Shown here one piece after another: positions 43,021 to 55,539 of a stretch of DNA of 64,000 nt. This stretch comes from Megaustenia siamemsis. Lineage: Eukaryota; Mollusca; Gastropoda; Stylommatophora; Ariophantidae. The translations under genes were made by a program, and so were the position numbers. Below the pieces are notes generated by a model that was given only the letters and a program-made list of their open reading frames with translations, was not told the origin of the DNA and made no database searches. Position 1 is the first letter of the stretch, and each line of letters starts with the position of its first letter. Location: NCBI GenBank assembly GCA_032433765.1, contig JAVIAB010000159.1, positions 53,892,972 through 53,956,971 of the forward strand. The letters are read 5' to 3'.

Positions 43021-43584
43021 TACTATTATCGTGATAACAGACCTCATTTTCCTACTTGAAGTGGTGTCGGGCCTGACTCATTACTGGGTTACTTTAACTC
43101 GATTCGGTCCCTGATACAAAATTTGCCCATCGGGTCATCGGTGGGGGAGATAACCGGGTGCTGGGTTACTTGGAAGCGATTTGACCCCTGATCCAATACC
43201 AGACGAGTTCCATGACATCAATTTAACCTTATGAAGGTTACAATACCAATGTTTACAACCTCAACGAATGACAGGTGACATTACAAGTGATTATTACAGG
43301 TAAGAAAACTTACAGCAAAACTCCAAAATTTCACTCGATAGTTACAAATTTGGACTCAAAAGCCTAAAAAATCTACTCCCATAGTCATAATAGTTTGACA
43401 CAACGAGCAGAAAGCCATGTGCAAGGTCCAAAATGTTAGGCCAAATCACAAAATGTTAGCTCCAAAGCACAAATATTTAGGCTCATAATCAAAAAGGCGA
43501 ACTCGATCTCTAAAAGCCTGCTAAAGTCGACCACAAAATTCAAAAGAATCTACTCCCATACTCATACTATTTCCGTCTACAAGA

Positions 43585-44275
43585 TGGCGGATCTAGTCCA
43601 CGTCCTCTCGATCGCTGCAGAAAATGCACCCAGGGTCTGATTAATTTCGGATCTTCTTTGCACTTTTCTGCGTTAAAGTCAAAATGATGATATGCTTGAT
43701 ACATATGTATTGATAAAGTGAGGTTGTAGGCCGACATCAGTCCCTTTTTGACGACTCAAGTGTTGTGAGTGAGACCTTCAACCGTCTATACTTGATCTGC
43801 GCTTTACGTCACACATTGGTGCTGTTCATGACCGCTGATGGTATTATTTGACGCAAGTTATTTCCATGTACACATTAATGTAAACTACTTCGTCAGCCGC
43901 AGTTTTGTCTCTTTGGGGAATTTGCTTCGTGTTTTGTTCGTCGTAGGCTGCTTACACTAGAGTAATCACACATAAATCTAAATGGAACGAGATTAAGTGT
44001 TGGGCATTTTTCTGTGCTACGTCATCGTAATGGTTCCCTAAACCGGCTGTGCGCAAATCTTACGGTCTGCTGTTTGATGTGCGACGGGGAAAATTTGACG
44101 ACTGACTGTGTGTCTATATGATCGGAATTGGAGTCATCAACGATGGCCTAACATCATCTAGTGCTACGTCGATCATCATTTTCAAGAGGACGTGACTTAC
44201 CGGTAATTGGGGATAGGCGGCAGAAACAATTGAAAGCTATGCATGAAAAGCGTTCCATGTTGCAGTTTCCTCACA
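43585..44275 (-). repeat. Dispersed repeat family A copy
   Basis: Reverse complement of about 22290-22975, including ctgcagaaaatgcaccc and 'gattaatttcggatctt'. Its outer end reads caagatggcggatc. Confidence 0.75.
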
Positions 44276-44284
44276 TTACAAGTC

Positions 44285-44640
44285 GCATGTCTGTGTTAGT
44301 CACCTCTAGTGACTCGGGCAGACGGTGCTCGTAAACCTTGGAAGACCGACCGTCTAAGGGCAGAATCCCCCAACAGAAAAGATCATCTGCTGCCTTGCAG
44401 GAAGATTGGGGACAATCAAATGCTAAGGAAAGCAAACCTGAATAAAATGCTGGCTGAAATCGGATGCACTGAGCCACAGGCGCAGAACACAGTGCAACGT
44501 TTTAAGGGGTGTTCAGTCGGAGTGGATATGGCAGACTCTAACTGCTGTTCTGTCTGTGGGGGCGATCAACACACTTAGCCTGACAGCTGAATTCATGTGA
44601 GAGTCTGGGTTCCTACTCTGAGTCCTGATCGCAGACAGAC
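44285..44640 (+). mobile_element. Jockey-like 3' fragment
   Basis: About 95% identical by eye to 35350-35695, from 'catgtctgtgttagtcac' to 'gtcctgatcgcaga'. It directly abuts the family A copy. Confidence 0.75.
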
Positions 44641-45269
44641 AGACAGACTTACTAGTTAGACACAACGAGCAGATATATTATATTCAACGTCCAAAATGTT
44701 AGTCCAAATGGCAAACAATTTATCCCCAAAACACAAAAAATTTAGGCTGATAAGGAAAAACTCGAACTCAAAACCCTAAAAATCTACTCCCATATTCATA
44801 CTAGTTAGATACAACGAGCAGATAATTATATTCAAAGTCCAAAAAGTTATGCCAAATCGCAAAATAAAAAGTATAGCCCTAAAGCACAAATATTTAGGAT
44901 CATAATCAAATAGTTGAACTCAAAACCTAAAAATCTTCAAAAAGTCGAAATCAAATCCCTAAAAAATCTACTCCTATAGTCATTGTAGTTAGACAAAACG
45001 AGCATAACGTTATATTCAAGGTCCAAAAAGTTAGGCCAAATCACACAAATCTTACCACCAGAACACAATAATTTAGGCTCATATTAAAAAAGTCGACCTC
45101 AAAACCCTAAAAATCTACTCCCGTACACATACTAATTAGACACAACGAGCAGATAGTTATATTCAAAATCCAAAAAGTTAGTCCAGATCACAAAAATTGC
45201 ACCCCCATAGATATCCCGACATCAAGAATTTACTTTAAAATCATTTTTATAATTTTTTTTTTTTACCTC

Positions 45270-45770
45270 CAGCCATTTTTATCGATACACATATCACATT
45301 TTATTTTTTTTAAATAGTAAATTTACACCGTAGGCCTACCCCAAATTTCATATTAGACATCCTCGTAGCAAGATTTTTAATAAAAATCACTATTATGAAA
45401 ATTTAACCCCCATACCTTTTTTTATGAATACGCCTATGAAACTGTTAACAAATTAAATTTACACTATAGGCTTAACTCAAACTTTATTTTAGGCATCCCC
45501 ATAGCAAGATTTTGATTAAAAATCGCTTTTATTAATTTTACCTCCAGACCATTTTTGAGGGATACGCCTATGAAACTGTTAAAAAATAAAATTTAGCATC
45601 TAGGCTTACCTCGAACTTCATATTAAACATCCCCATAGCGAGATTTTCAATAAAAAATCACTTTTATGAATTATACCCCATGAACATTTTTGAGGGATAC
45701 GTCAATGAAACTGTTACGACAATAAAATTTAACTTCTTGGTTTACCTAAAACTTTAATTTAGACATCTCC
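45270..45770. repeat. About 136-bp tandem repeat
   Basis: The word gatacgcctatgaaactgtt recurs at about 45425, 45560 and 45697 (one variant), with 'catccccatagc-agatttt' between. Roughly four units. Confidence 0.8.
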
Positions 45771-46035
45771 ATATATCAAATTACCATAAAATAGCCACAA
45801 AAAGCTAGTAGTAAGGAAAACCGGTATATATGCGCCATCGATGCCTAGAAAAAATTGCAGCCATATTATTATAAAATGTTCAGACACTTTTTTTGTAGAC
45901 CCCATATAAAAAGTGTCTGAACATTTTATAATAATGTGCTTGCACTATTGGCCCATTTATATCCGTTTTCTTTACTACTAGCTTTTTGTTGCTTTCTTAT
46001 GGGAATTTGATATATGGAGATGTCTAAAATAAAGA
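45757..46035. repeat. Long palindrome (inverted repeat)
   Basis: The outer arms ttagacatctccatatatca and its reverse complement lie at the ends. Inside are caaaaagctagtagtaaggaaaa against its complement, and ttattataaaatgttcagac against gtctgaacattttataataa. A hairpin of about 280 bases results. Confidence 0.88.
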
Positions 46036-46117
46036 TTTATATATAGTCAAAAAAATGCAGAATTTTCAGTGTTTAACGAAGAAAATGAGCATTTTACGAC
46101 ATACCTACTACTGATAC

Positions 46118-46430
46118 TTTGCCCTTGTTTAAGCTTTGTGCTGTTATTTTTATGCTGCATAATGATGTTGATTGTTTCTTCGATAGGACCATTACTTCTG
46201 TTTTCTTACTATTCAGACTGAGACCTTTTTTTCTTGCTTTCTTTCACTATTATGTCTTTCATTTCATGCAGATCATTCTCTGTCTCTGCTCGTAAGAGTG
46301 TGTCTTCCGCATTTCGCAAATTATTTATTTTGTGACCCATGACTTCAATTCCTTTTTTGTCTATTATTGATCTAATAATATCTTCAATGTAAAGTTAAAA
46401 CAAATCTGGTGACAGAACAACAAGGTGAGT
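46118..46430 (-). mobile_element. RTE-A fragment, third piece
   Basis: Resumes the copy broken at 41749; matches 58900-59200 (for example ctgttttcttactattcaga). Confidence 0.75.
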
Positions 46431-47165
46431 CGGCAACCCTGACTGCTTAAGGCTTTCTCCGGCTTGCGGCATACGTCTCTTATACAGAGAACCTTATTTT
46501 TTCCTGGATGACGGATTTACTTTTATTCTTTTCTTTCACTTATCCATGTTTGTGAAGTTTTTTCGGCTTACTTGTTTTACAGTATGGGACAGCCAGCCCA
46601 GCGCCCAACCCTCCTTTCCTCTTACAAACATGTCTGGTAGGGTACAGCGCCACTATTCTTTACTCCCCTTTTCGGGCCCCGGCAGCGCATGGGCGTTTTG
46701 CCGGACTATGGCATAATTTAAATATTTTTATCGGTTTTTTTCTTCTCTCTCCTCTCTTTAGTTAGGCTATACTTTTATTTAACTATATCTCTGATTGTAT
46801 CGTTTCACCCCATGTGCTATTTTTGTTTTCTTGTGTCCCTAGTTTTGTTCCACTTACTGTTGTTGCTAGGTTATTTATGTTTTTCTTAAACTGTTTCCAC
46901 TTTTCTTCTACCATACTTACTTCATTAGGGATATTTTTTTCCTGTCATTTCTCCAAGGGTTCTCTTTGATTCTTGATTTTTCAATTGCTTTATTGATGTT
47001 ATCTGTTCTCTTTCATTCGTTTGTTTGTTTATGCATCTTATCTTTTCTTTTTTCTATCTGGTGGAATCATAACCATTTTGTAATTTGTGGCATCCGTAAT
47101 ATTAGGGACATCTAGGCTATTGATTTATTTTCTACTTCTGATTCATTAAGGAATCGATACGTGAA
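46430..47165 (-). mobile_element. Retrotransposon fragments (RTE-A linker region and unassigned)
   Basis: 46700-47060 matches 47570-47870 ('ttaaactg-ttccac/attc', 'acttcattagggat', 'tgattcttgat'), the region between endonuclease and reverse transcriptase. 46440-46700 is not assigned. Confidence 0.45.
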
Positions 47166-47167
47166 TA

Positions 47168-47460
47168 TATTGTCTCACAACTGGCTTGACTCATATCACA
47201 CCCCGGTATATCGATTTAATAACCCCGGGTCTGATTATAATTGTTATCAACAAACAATGAGATGAAATGACTATTATTAATTATTCATATTCAGCTGTTG
47301 TATTTGTTCCATGCTGATGTAGATATGAACAATGACAACATTTAATATTTATTATCAAAACAATCGACAATAAAATATCTACATATGGAGATATGGTTAG
47401 CATGGCTTTTTGATAAATTGTGTTTTTGTTGTGACGATGGGAGAGATAATGTTACCTGTG
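47168..47460. repeat. 290-bp dispersed repeat, copy 1
   Basis: Matches 52043-52330 throughout: ggtatatcgatttaata, gagatgaaatgact, gctgatgtagatatgaacaa and tgacgatgggagagataatg. Confidence 0.85.
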
Positions 47461-47559
47461 GTTGATCTATAGGTCCTCGAAAAATTATTTCCATGTCTGT
47501 TAAATATGTAGGTTATTCGATATTGGCTATTCGGCATTTCTAATGTTTGAGCTCAGTGG

Positions 47560-47871
47560 GATAATGATTAACTTTTCTTGCTCTCGTTGCTTTTACAGTT
47601 CTGAAGAATTCTGTTGAGGTTGACTTGAGGTCCATGCTCATCTTTAATCCAAATTCTGTCCAGGTTATTTGCTTAACTTCTATAATCAAAATTTTACTTT
47701 TATCGGGATGAATGTATGTTTTTCATATTATTCTTGCTCCACATAATGTTATTCCGATGTTGGTTATTGTTTTCTTAAACTGCTTCCATTCATCTTCTAT
47801 CGCATTTACTTCATTAGGGATTGTTTTTAATTCATCGGTTAGATCTTCTAGGGTTTTCCTTGATTCTTGAT
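47560..47871 (-). mobile_element. RTE-A linker fragment
   Basis: Second copy of the 46880-47000 sequence, interrupted at 47879 by an RTE-B element. Confidence 0.5.
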
Positions 47872-47879
47872 CTTTCAAT

Positions 47880-49701
47880 CCTCTCTCTTCTACCTGTCAG
47901 ATCCCTGTGGAGCATTGGTCTTCAGAAACACTTTCCAAGCCGTTCTGTTTGTTGCCATTCTGTTAAGATCATTCCATGTCTTTCCCGTCATCTTCATCTC
48001 TGCTTCTATCTGTCTTATCCAAGTATTCATTGGTCTTCCTATTTGTCTTTTCTCCGGGGGATTCCAAAAAAGGCCTGTTGTGTTTTCATCTCAGTTGGCT
48101 TCCACAGTGTGTGACCTATCCAGCGCATTCGTCTTCGCTGTATCTCTTCATCCACTGGTATTTGACTGATATATTTACATAATTCTATGTTAGTGATTTT
48201 GTATCATTTGCTAGTCATTTGCATCCTTTTATTCTGCGTAAGCATCAACTAATGAAAGTCTATTTCTGCATGTTTGTCAATTTTGGTTGTTCTCCATGTT
48301 TCACAGCCACATAATAGGACTGATTTAACATTGGAGTTCAAATTTGTTTTGGTATTTAACCTAATTCTTTGGACTTCCATATATTTCCAAGAGCATCAAA
48401 AGCCCCTCTTGCTTTTAATATACTTATTTCAGTTCTAGCTGTTGTGATCTCTCATCAAGTATGATCACTTTATCTTGCCTCTGTTGATGGTTGTGTGATA
48501 GGAGATCTGTGTCATCAGCAAAGCCTGAATCATCCAGTTGCTTGGTCATTGACCACCGGATTCCATCTCTGTTGTTTTGAGTTAGTGTCATATAATCCAA
48601 TATATGGCCAGTAGAAAGAGAAATGGAGATATAAGGCATCCCTGCCTTACTCCTGTTCTTATTTCAAATGCTTCTGTAAGCTGCTCTTCATGCACCACAC
48701 TACATTTCTTTCCTTCATACATTGGTTTTATCAGGTTAATAAACTTAATGGGGATTCCGTAATGACTCAGCAACTTCCAATGCATTCTTCTGTCTAAACT
48801 ATCAAATGTATTTTCGTAATCTATGAATGCAAAATATAGTAGGGACTGTAGTTGTAAACTTTGTTCAGCTATTAAACGTATGGTAGTTGTTTGATCAGCA
48901 CATTATCTATTCTTCCTAAAATCTGCTTGTTCATCTCTCAAATGTTTCTATATGACCTCTTTTTGTCTCTCCAGAATGATTCTACTTAATATTTTTTTTT
49001 CCTGGTACTGATAGTATATTAAGTTCCCTATAATTTGTGCACTCCTGTAAACTTCCTTTCTTTTTGTAGTTCGATCATATAATCTTCTTTCCAGTCTTTA
49101 TGTATTTCTTCACTCTCCTAAATTGTATCCTATATATTATGTAACATCTTAGTAGAGGTGTCAATATCTGCTCTGATGGTTTCTGAAATAATTTCATCTG
49201 GTCCTCCGGCTTTATCAATTTTGATAAACTTGATGTCTTTCATTACTTCTTCCTTGCTTGGTTTTCCCACAGTTAACGTGTAACTCTTCTTCTGCTTGTA
49301 GTATATACTGTGGGTTATGTGAGCCGGATACGTTCAAAAGTTCTTCAACATGCTCTTTATATCTCTCCATCTATTCCCTTATATTACTAAGTAGATTTCA
49401 TTTCTTATCTTTAATAAAGGCATTGACTGTTTGTATTTTCCACTTAATTTCTTTGTTCTGTGTTACAGTTTATTCATAGTTCCTTTATTTGTTGCTTCCT
49501 AGGCCTCTATTAGCTAATTCAATAAATATAATTCCTCTTATCCATTTTAATGCACCTTCTCAGTTCTTTGTTCACCTCTATGCAAGCTTCCTGTGTCTTG
49601 GCTTTATTACGTCTCGTTTTGCTTTTATTTATGTCTGCTTTCTTGTATCTAACTCCTGCTTTAATTTCAATAAAACAATTAATTAAATTCAAATTAAATC
49701 G
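47880..49701 (-). mobile_element. RTE-B retrotransposon, 5'-truncated
   Basis: Possible target-site duplication ctttcaat at 47872-47879 and 49702-49709. Minus-strand translation gives DEQADFRKNR near 48920 and MHWKLLSHYGIPIKFINL (48785-48730). RTGVRQGCLISPFLFLLAI and the FADD motif (SGFADDTDLLSH, near 48510) follow, and then a relic of the tail ending in TC-rich DNA at 47885. It is the same family as 57135-58113 and is decayed by stops and frameshifts. Confidence 0.75.
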
Positions 49702-49734
49702 CTTTCAATAAACAAGACATGAAATTAAAGAAAG

Positions 49735-50080
49735 AAAAGAGCTGGCTAGAATCGTATACTTTATGACATTGAAATTACTTTTTGTCATTCCTATTATTTT
49801 GTGTATTTCAGTTGTACATTTTCCATCACTGGTTATAGTATGTCCAAGGTAGTTGTAGTTCTGAACCGTCTCCAGGTCTATTACTTAAATTTTGATATCC
49901 ACTTGTGGGTTTTGAGTATTTTCTTTGTTTATGATCATAGTTTTATTCTTTTTTATATTCATATCTAGTCCATATTTTTTGCTTGTCATGTTTATTTCAA
50001 TAAGTAATTGTTGTAGACCTTTATGATTTTCTACTAGTAGTAAGTATCGTCAGCATATATTAATTTATTGATTAAGACAA
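49735..50080 (-). mobile_element. RTE-A reverse-transcriptase fragment
   Basis: Close to 7480-7790: 'ctggttatagtatgtcc-aggtagttgta' and 'tttgtttatgatcatagtttta' recur. Translation includes a degraded YADDT. Confidence 0.65.
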
Positions 50081-50214
50081 GTAACTAATGTTTCTCAATC
50101 TGCTGCTACTGTTATTATGTATACTGGTATGTTGTCTATCCTCAGTGTTTTTTTATTGGTACATATTTTATTAATTCTTCGATTTCCTCTTTCATGGTGC
50201 TTGGTTGAGTGTTT

Positions 50215-52035
50215 GTGTATTTTTGTGTGGTGTATGTTGTTTTATTGGTAGATGTTCAATAGGTGAGGATGATTGGTACAATCTTGTTAGGTGAGAATGA
50301 TTAATATAATATTGACAGGTGAGGACGACTCATATGTTATTGTTAGGTGAGGATGATTGACAGGACATTGTTAGTTGAGAATGGCTGATAGGATATTCTT
50401 AGATGAGAATGATTGAGGATATTCTTAGATGAGAATGATTGAGGATATTCTTAGATGAGAATGATTGATATGATATTGTTGGCTGAGGATAATTGATAGA
50501 ATATTAGAAGTAGAGGATGATTGATAGGATATTAGAAGTAGAGGATGATTGATAGGATATTGCTAGGTGATGATGATTGATAGGATATTGGTAGGCAATA
50601 TTGATTGATAGGATATTGTTGGCTGATGATGAATGCTAGGACATTGTTGTGTGACGTTAACTGATAGGGCGTTTTAGGTGAGATGATTTATAGGTATGTT
50701 TAGGTAATGATCATTGAAATGATATTGTTAGGTGAGGGTGATTGATAGGATATTGCGAGGTGGGGATGACTGAGCAGATATTGTTAGGTAAAGATGATTT
50801 AAATGATATTGTTAAGTGAGAATGACTAATATAATATTGTTAGGTGAGGATGATTGATAGCATATTGTTGGGTCAGGATAATTAATAGCATATTGTTGGG
50901 TCAGGATAATTGATAGCATATTGTTGGGTCAGGATGATTGATAGCATATTGTTGGGTCAGGATGATTGATAGCATATTGTTGGGTCAGGATGTTTCATAG
51001 GATATTGTTTGGTGAGGGTGATTGATAACATAGTGTTGGGTCTGAATAATTGATAGCATATTGTTGGGTCAGGATAATTGATAGCATATTGTTGGTTCAG
51101 GATAATTGATAGCATATTGTTGAATCAGGAATGATTGATAGGATATTTTTTGGTGAGGATGATTGATTGGCCATTGTTTGGTGATGATAATTGATAGCAT
51201 ATTTATGGGTCAGGATAATTGATATCATATTGTTGGGTCAGGATGATTGATAGCATATTGTTGGGTCAGGATAATTGATAGCATATTGTTGTGTCAGGAT
51301 GATTGACAGCATATTGTTGGGTCAGGATGATTGATATCATATTGTTGGGTCAAGATGATTGATAGCATATTGTTCTGTCAGGATGATTGATAGGATGTTT
51401 TTTGTCAGATATGATTGATAGCATATTGTTGGACCAAGTTGATTGGTAGTATATTGTTGGGTCAGGATGATTGATAGGATATTGTTTGTTGAGGATGACT
51501 GATAGGATATTGTTTGGTGAGGATGATTGAAAGCATGTTGTTGGGTCAGTATGATTGATTGGATATTGTTGGGTTAGGATGTTTGATAGCATATTATTGG
51601 GTCAGAATGATTGATAGCATACTGTTGGGCCAGGATGATTGATAGCATATTGTTGGGTCAGGATGATTGATAGGATATTGTTAGGTGAGGATGATTGATA
51701 TGATATTCTTAGATGAGGATGAATGATAGGATATTGTTGGGTGATGATGATTGCTAGGATATTGTTGCGTGACGATGACTGATACGGCATTTTATGTGAG
51801 ATGATTGATAGGTATGTTTAGGTAATGGTCATTGAAATTATATTGTTAGATGAGGATGATTTACATATATTGCTTGGTGATGATGATTGAGTATACATTG
51901 TTAGGTAACAATGATTGAAAGGATACTGTTAGTTGATGATAATTGATATGATATTGTTATGTGTGGATGAATTGATTGGATATTGTTAGGTGAGAATGAT
52001 TGATAATATTTTGTTTCATGAGAGTGATAGATATG
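50215..52035. repeat. 28-bp minisatellite array
   Basis: About 60 units of gtcaggatgattgatagcat followed by attgttgg. It is most uniform from 50850 to 51700 and diverged at both ends. The short minus-strand frames (NHPDPTICYQSS type) are by-products. Confidence 0.95.
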
Positions 52036-52042
52036 ATATTAT

Positions 52043-52330
52043 TAGGACTGGCTTGCCTCACAACACACCATGGTATATCGATTTAATATGGACGTGTCTG
52101 ATTTTAATAGTTATCAACAAACGACGAGATGAAATGACTGTTGTTAATTATTCATATCAAGCTGTTGTATTTGATCCATGCTGATGTAGATATGAACAAT
52201 GATATCATTCAATATTTTATATCTAAACAATCGGCAATAAAGTATCAACAAATGAAGATATGCTTAGCATGGCTCTTGATAAATTATGTTTTTGTAGTGA
52301 CGATGGGAGAGATAATGTTTTCTGAAACAT
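52043..52330. repeat. 290-bp dispersed repeat, copy 2
   Basis: See 47168-47460. It borders the 28-bp array as copy 1 borders RTE sequence. Confidence 0.85.
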
Positions 52331-52384
52331 GAGAACACGTTACCATCGATTTCGAACGAACATCGGTAACAGAAAAACTGCTAC

Positions 52385-52600
52385 TGTCATCATCATCATC
52401 GTGTGTCGTATGTTCTTTGTAGAATGTTGCATTTATCACAGCTCGTCTGAAAATAAAATCTATGTCTCTAGCAAGATCTCCAACTTATGTTGTCATCTTC
52501 AAAGTCTCCCTGATGTCTTGAAACCACCTTCTTCTTTGGTCTACCTAAGGTCAGCCAGGAACCATGTCTTCTATTATTGTTCTCTCTAACCCGTTGTGTT
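52385..52600 (-). mobile_element. RTE-like C-terminal tail relic
   Basis: Begins with (CAT)n at 52390. Minus-strand translation includes GSWLTLGRPKK followed by VVSRHQGDFEDD, the RTE tail style. Confidence 0.5.
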
Positions 52601-53650
52601 TTTATGAAAAGAAGTAGTTTTTTTTTAATTTCCTTTGAAGAATGGTATTTATAATCCCGTTCTTTTTAATGGTTAAAACTTTTAGTTTGTCTTCATTATA
52701 CTTTTCCATTACCTAAGGATTTTTTTTATTCCATTTCATTTCGAATTAATACATTTCTTATTATTGAAATAATGGACAATGTCTAATAAATGTAGGATGT
52801 TGATTCTGTGAAGATATATGTGTTCGGTAATTTTAATTTCACTGACGTGTTGGTGTTGTGCCACATGTACTTCATGGCACTGAATTTTTGTTCCTTTTAC
52901 TAATCTACTTTCACTATAATATGTGTTAGAAAATACATAACAGTTTTATGATTTCCTAGTTTCTGTTTGATTGTAATGTTTGTATCTAATAAATGTGGTC
53001 AGAACATTTTGTGCTTTATTAACCGTCAGAAAAAAAAAAAAACAATACATCAACAATTTATCTACATTCCTTTCTTTCCTTTTTGTTTGAGTGCCAGGGA
53101 AAGCCAAAATTTATGTTACACCTTACATGTCATATTTCATAATTCAATTATCTGTAATGTTGCATCATTTAATTTTACACTAAGAATGTAGGTACGATTT
53201 CCATAATATCAGGTAATCTAATATTATGTCCCTTGAAATATGTCGTAGGAGAGTGACATAACAATTAACCTGGACTGTGATACAGTGTTTGGACGTGAGT
53301 GGGACAGCGCTTTTCCTCGCTGTCTTACACATTTCCACATCTGAATGAGGAGATAAGCACAGATAGGAGACGTCAGCCAAGGGCGAGAGGTTTAGTCAGG
53401 ATTAGAGGTCTGGAAGCGGGAGAATTCGTCATCTAAAAGAGAGTGGGAGGACGGACGTGGAGGGCGGATGAGGAAATAGAGTTTGATTAATAATTTACGG
53501 AGATGGGAATGTGTAGCGAGTTAGCAGTAAGATACTGACACTCTCATAATACGAATGAAAGTCGGTACCGACATTCCGTGTTGAGACTTTGACCCTTTAG
53601 TTTTTACTGGTCCGTTGTGTGAGAGCACATGAATGTTAATTGTTCTTGTC
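52600..53650. other. Intergenic, no gene seen
   Basis: AT-rich to about 53180 (A16 at about 53028), then of more mixed composition. No frame, RNA gene or repeat recognised. Confidence 0.5.
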
Positions 53651-53652
53651 CT

Positions 53653-53985
53653 AAAAACAGTGATGTATGCACGTTTATTGCAAACATGACAGAGCATCAT
53701 ATGTCCTAATTTTCAACAACAGCAAATATGTTATTGTAGACTATATATCAACAATTAAAGTTATATAGATGACATATAATTCATGGTAGAAATTAACACA
53801 ACCATCAGACAAAACTAAAAACAACGATGTATACACGTTTATTGCAAACATGTCAGAGCATCATATGTTCTCACTTTCAACAATATAAAATATTTTATTG
53901 TAGACTATTTATCAACAACCCACGTTATATAGATGACATATCATTCATGGTAGAAATTAACCCGACCATCAGACAAAAGTAAACA
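53653..53985. repeat. 164-bp tandem duplication
   Basis: Two units: 'gatgtat-cacgtttattgcaaacatg' at 53662 recurs at 53826, followed by the same 'agagcatcatatg' and 'gaaattaac-c-accatcagacaaa'. About 90% identical by eye. Confidence 0.92.
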
Positions 53986-54149
53986 CTAAAAAGTGGCATC
54001 GAACGAATGCATGAAACAAGAAATGATAAAGACGATCATGATATTGTTGAAAAAACAAAGCTACAAAATTTATATTTGCAACTGGTCTCAGAATATGACC
54101 ATAAAACGTAAGGTAAATATACAAGAAAAGGGAGAGAACTTCCGATCAA

Positions 54150-54560
54150 TATGGCGGATAGGCGGCAGGAACCGTTGAGGATCAGTCAGAAAAGTGGTCC
54201 CTGTTGAATTTTCGTCGTATTTTAAGTCCGACTTCCTGCTGGAGCTACTGAGTTTAGTGCTCTGTGCACACTGTGGGCTTAGTCTTTCATCCGGATCGTG
54301 TTTCGATATTCCGATTGTTACGATGAATAAGGAAATCGTATGAACCAGAGTTCAGCTGCGTTCACTTTGATGCCTCTAGGCCTTATGTCGTTTGACGTGT
54401 GCTGTAGCTACTGTGATGGAGATTGCAGCTGCTTTTCTTTGTTTGGGTCATTCAATTAGATGAGTTTCAATTCGGATGATTCCACTGGCACGGGCAGTTG
54501 AACAATTATGAATTTTAATTCGTTTGTAGTAATACCGGGGTCTTCGACTAGTCATAACCG
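54150..54560 (-). repeat. Dispersed repeat family A copy
   Basis: Reverse complement of about 21925-22330. It ends with 'taataccggggtcttcg' and starts with 'atggcggatagg'. Confidence 0.75.
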
Positions 54561-54890
54561 TACCCATGAAGGAAGACCGAGATATAGGTAAGACCAAAAG
54601 GACAAATGGATGAACAACCTGACATAGATTCTACAACATTATCAGTTCGCACAAAAAGAGATTGCACACTTGTCCTCTTTCACCACCATATTTATTAAAA
54701 CAAAGACAAGATTATGTTTTGCTGTTTTTATTGAGAATAAACGAATTTACAACACCAAACATTTGAAAGTATCGTGAAAAATGCATTTACAACAATTAGC
54801 AATAGTGACGAATTAAGTTATTAAAAAACTGCAATTACTACAAAATAATTAAAACCATATTTTTTTTATGTCTGCCTATAAAATTCTACA
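54560..54890. other. AT-rich spacer
   Basis: No gene recognised. Confidence 0.5.
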
Positions 54891-55090
54891 CTGCCTCAGA
54901 TATTGAACCATTGTCCAGAAATGCATCCAATATTGAACCAATGTCCAGAAGTATCTCCAATATTGAACCACTGTCCAGAAATATCTCCAATATTGAACAA
55001 CTGTCCAGAAATATCTCAAATATTGAACCACTGTCCAGAAATATCTCAAATATTGAAAAGGCTGTACAGAAATATCTTCAATATCACTGA
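54890..55090. repeat. 30-bp minisatellite
   Basis: About six units of aatattgaaccactgtccag followed by aaatatctcc. The period is a multiple of three, so overlapping frames on both strands are by-products. Confidence 0.95.
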
Positions 55091-55539
55091 TAACAACCAA
55101 CAAGCTTCTCAAATATCCTTTTTCTCCTGTCCGCGACGTCGATTTCTCTAGAAACTACTTTTTCTCTCCGACTCTACACAAATGATCAACTTTTCTTCTC
55201 CACTATTGTGCCACTCTCAGACTCTGAATAAACAGAATTTGAATCATACATTCTTCTTCTGGTAATCTAAATAATGTGAGTAATGTGAGTCAGTAAAACC
55301 ACATGAAGACGACAGTGTCTTGCCTTAATATATTTGGAGCTGAAGATTCTCATTTTTACCATTCGATGTAAAATTCAGTAACGAAGATTGGTCTCATTAC
55401 AAAACAAAACGACTTATGCTACAGTGATGTTGATTTGACAGATTTATCACAATGTATCAGTTTGTTAACATAAGGGTATCGTTATTTTATGCCGGGTAGT
55501 GTCTACATCAGCAATTGTATTGATTAATTTGCTGGTCAT

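Larger units (their letters stand above)
43300..45190. repeat. Satellite array, about 150-180-bp period, interrupted
   Basis: Repeated words aatctactcccat-gtcata, 'gacacaacgagcaga', 'ggtccaaaatgttaggccaaatc' and 'cacaaatatttaggctcat' recur at about 43365, 43545, 44640, 44785, 44965 and 45110. 43585-44640 is foreign (family A plus a Jockey fragment). Confidence 0.8.
41750..46112. mobile_element. Candidate DNA transposon bounded by about 65-bp inverted repeats
   Basis: Left end 41750-41822 and right end 46050-46112 are imperfect inverted repeats: both start agtagtaggtrtgtygtaaa and both contain 'cgttaaac' and 'aaaattctgcatttt'. The block sits exactly between two halves of an RTE-A copy. No transposase was recognised inside; it holds satellites, a palindrome, a family A copy and a Jockey fragment. 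No target-site duplication was seen. Confidence 0.6.
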
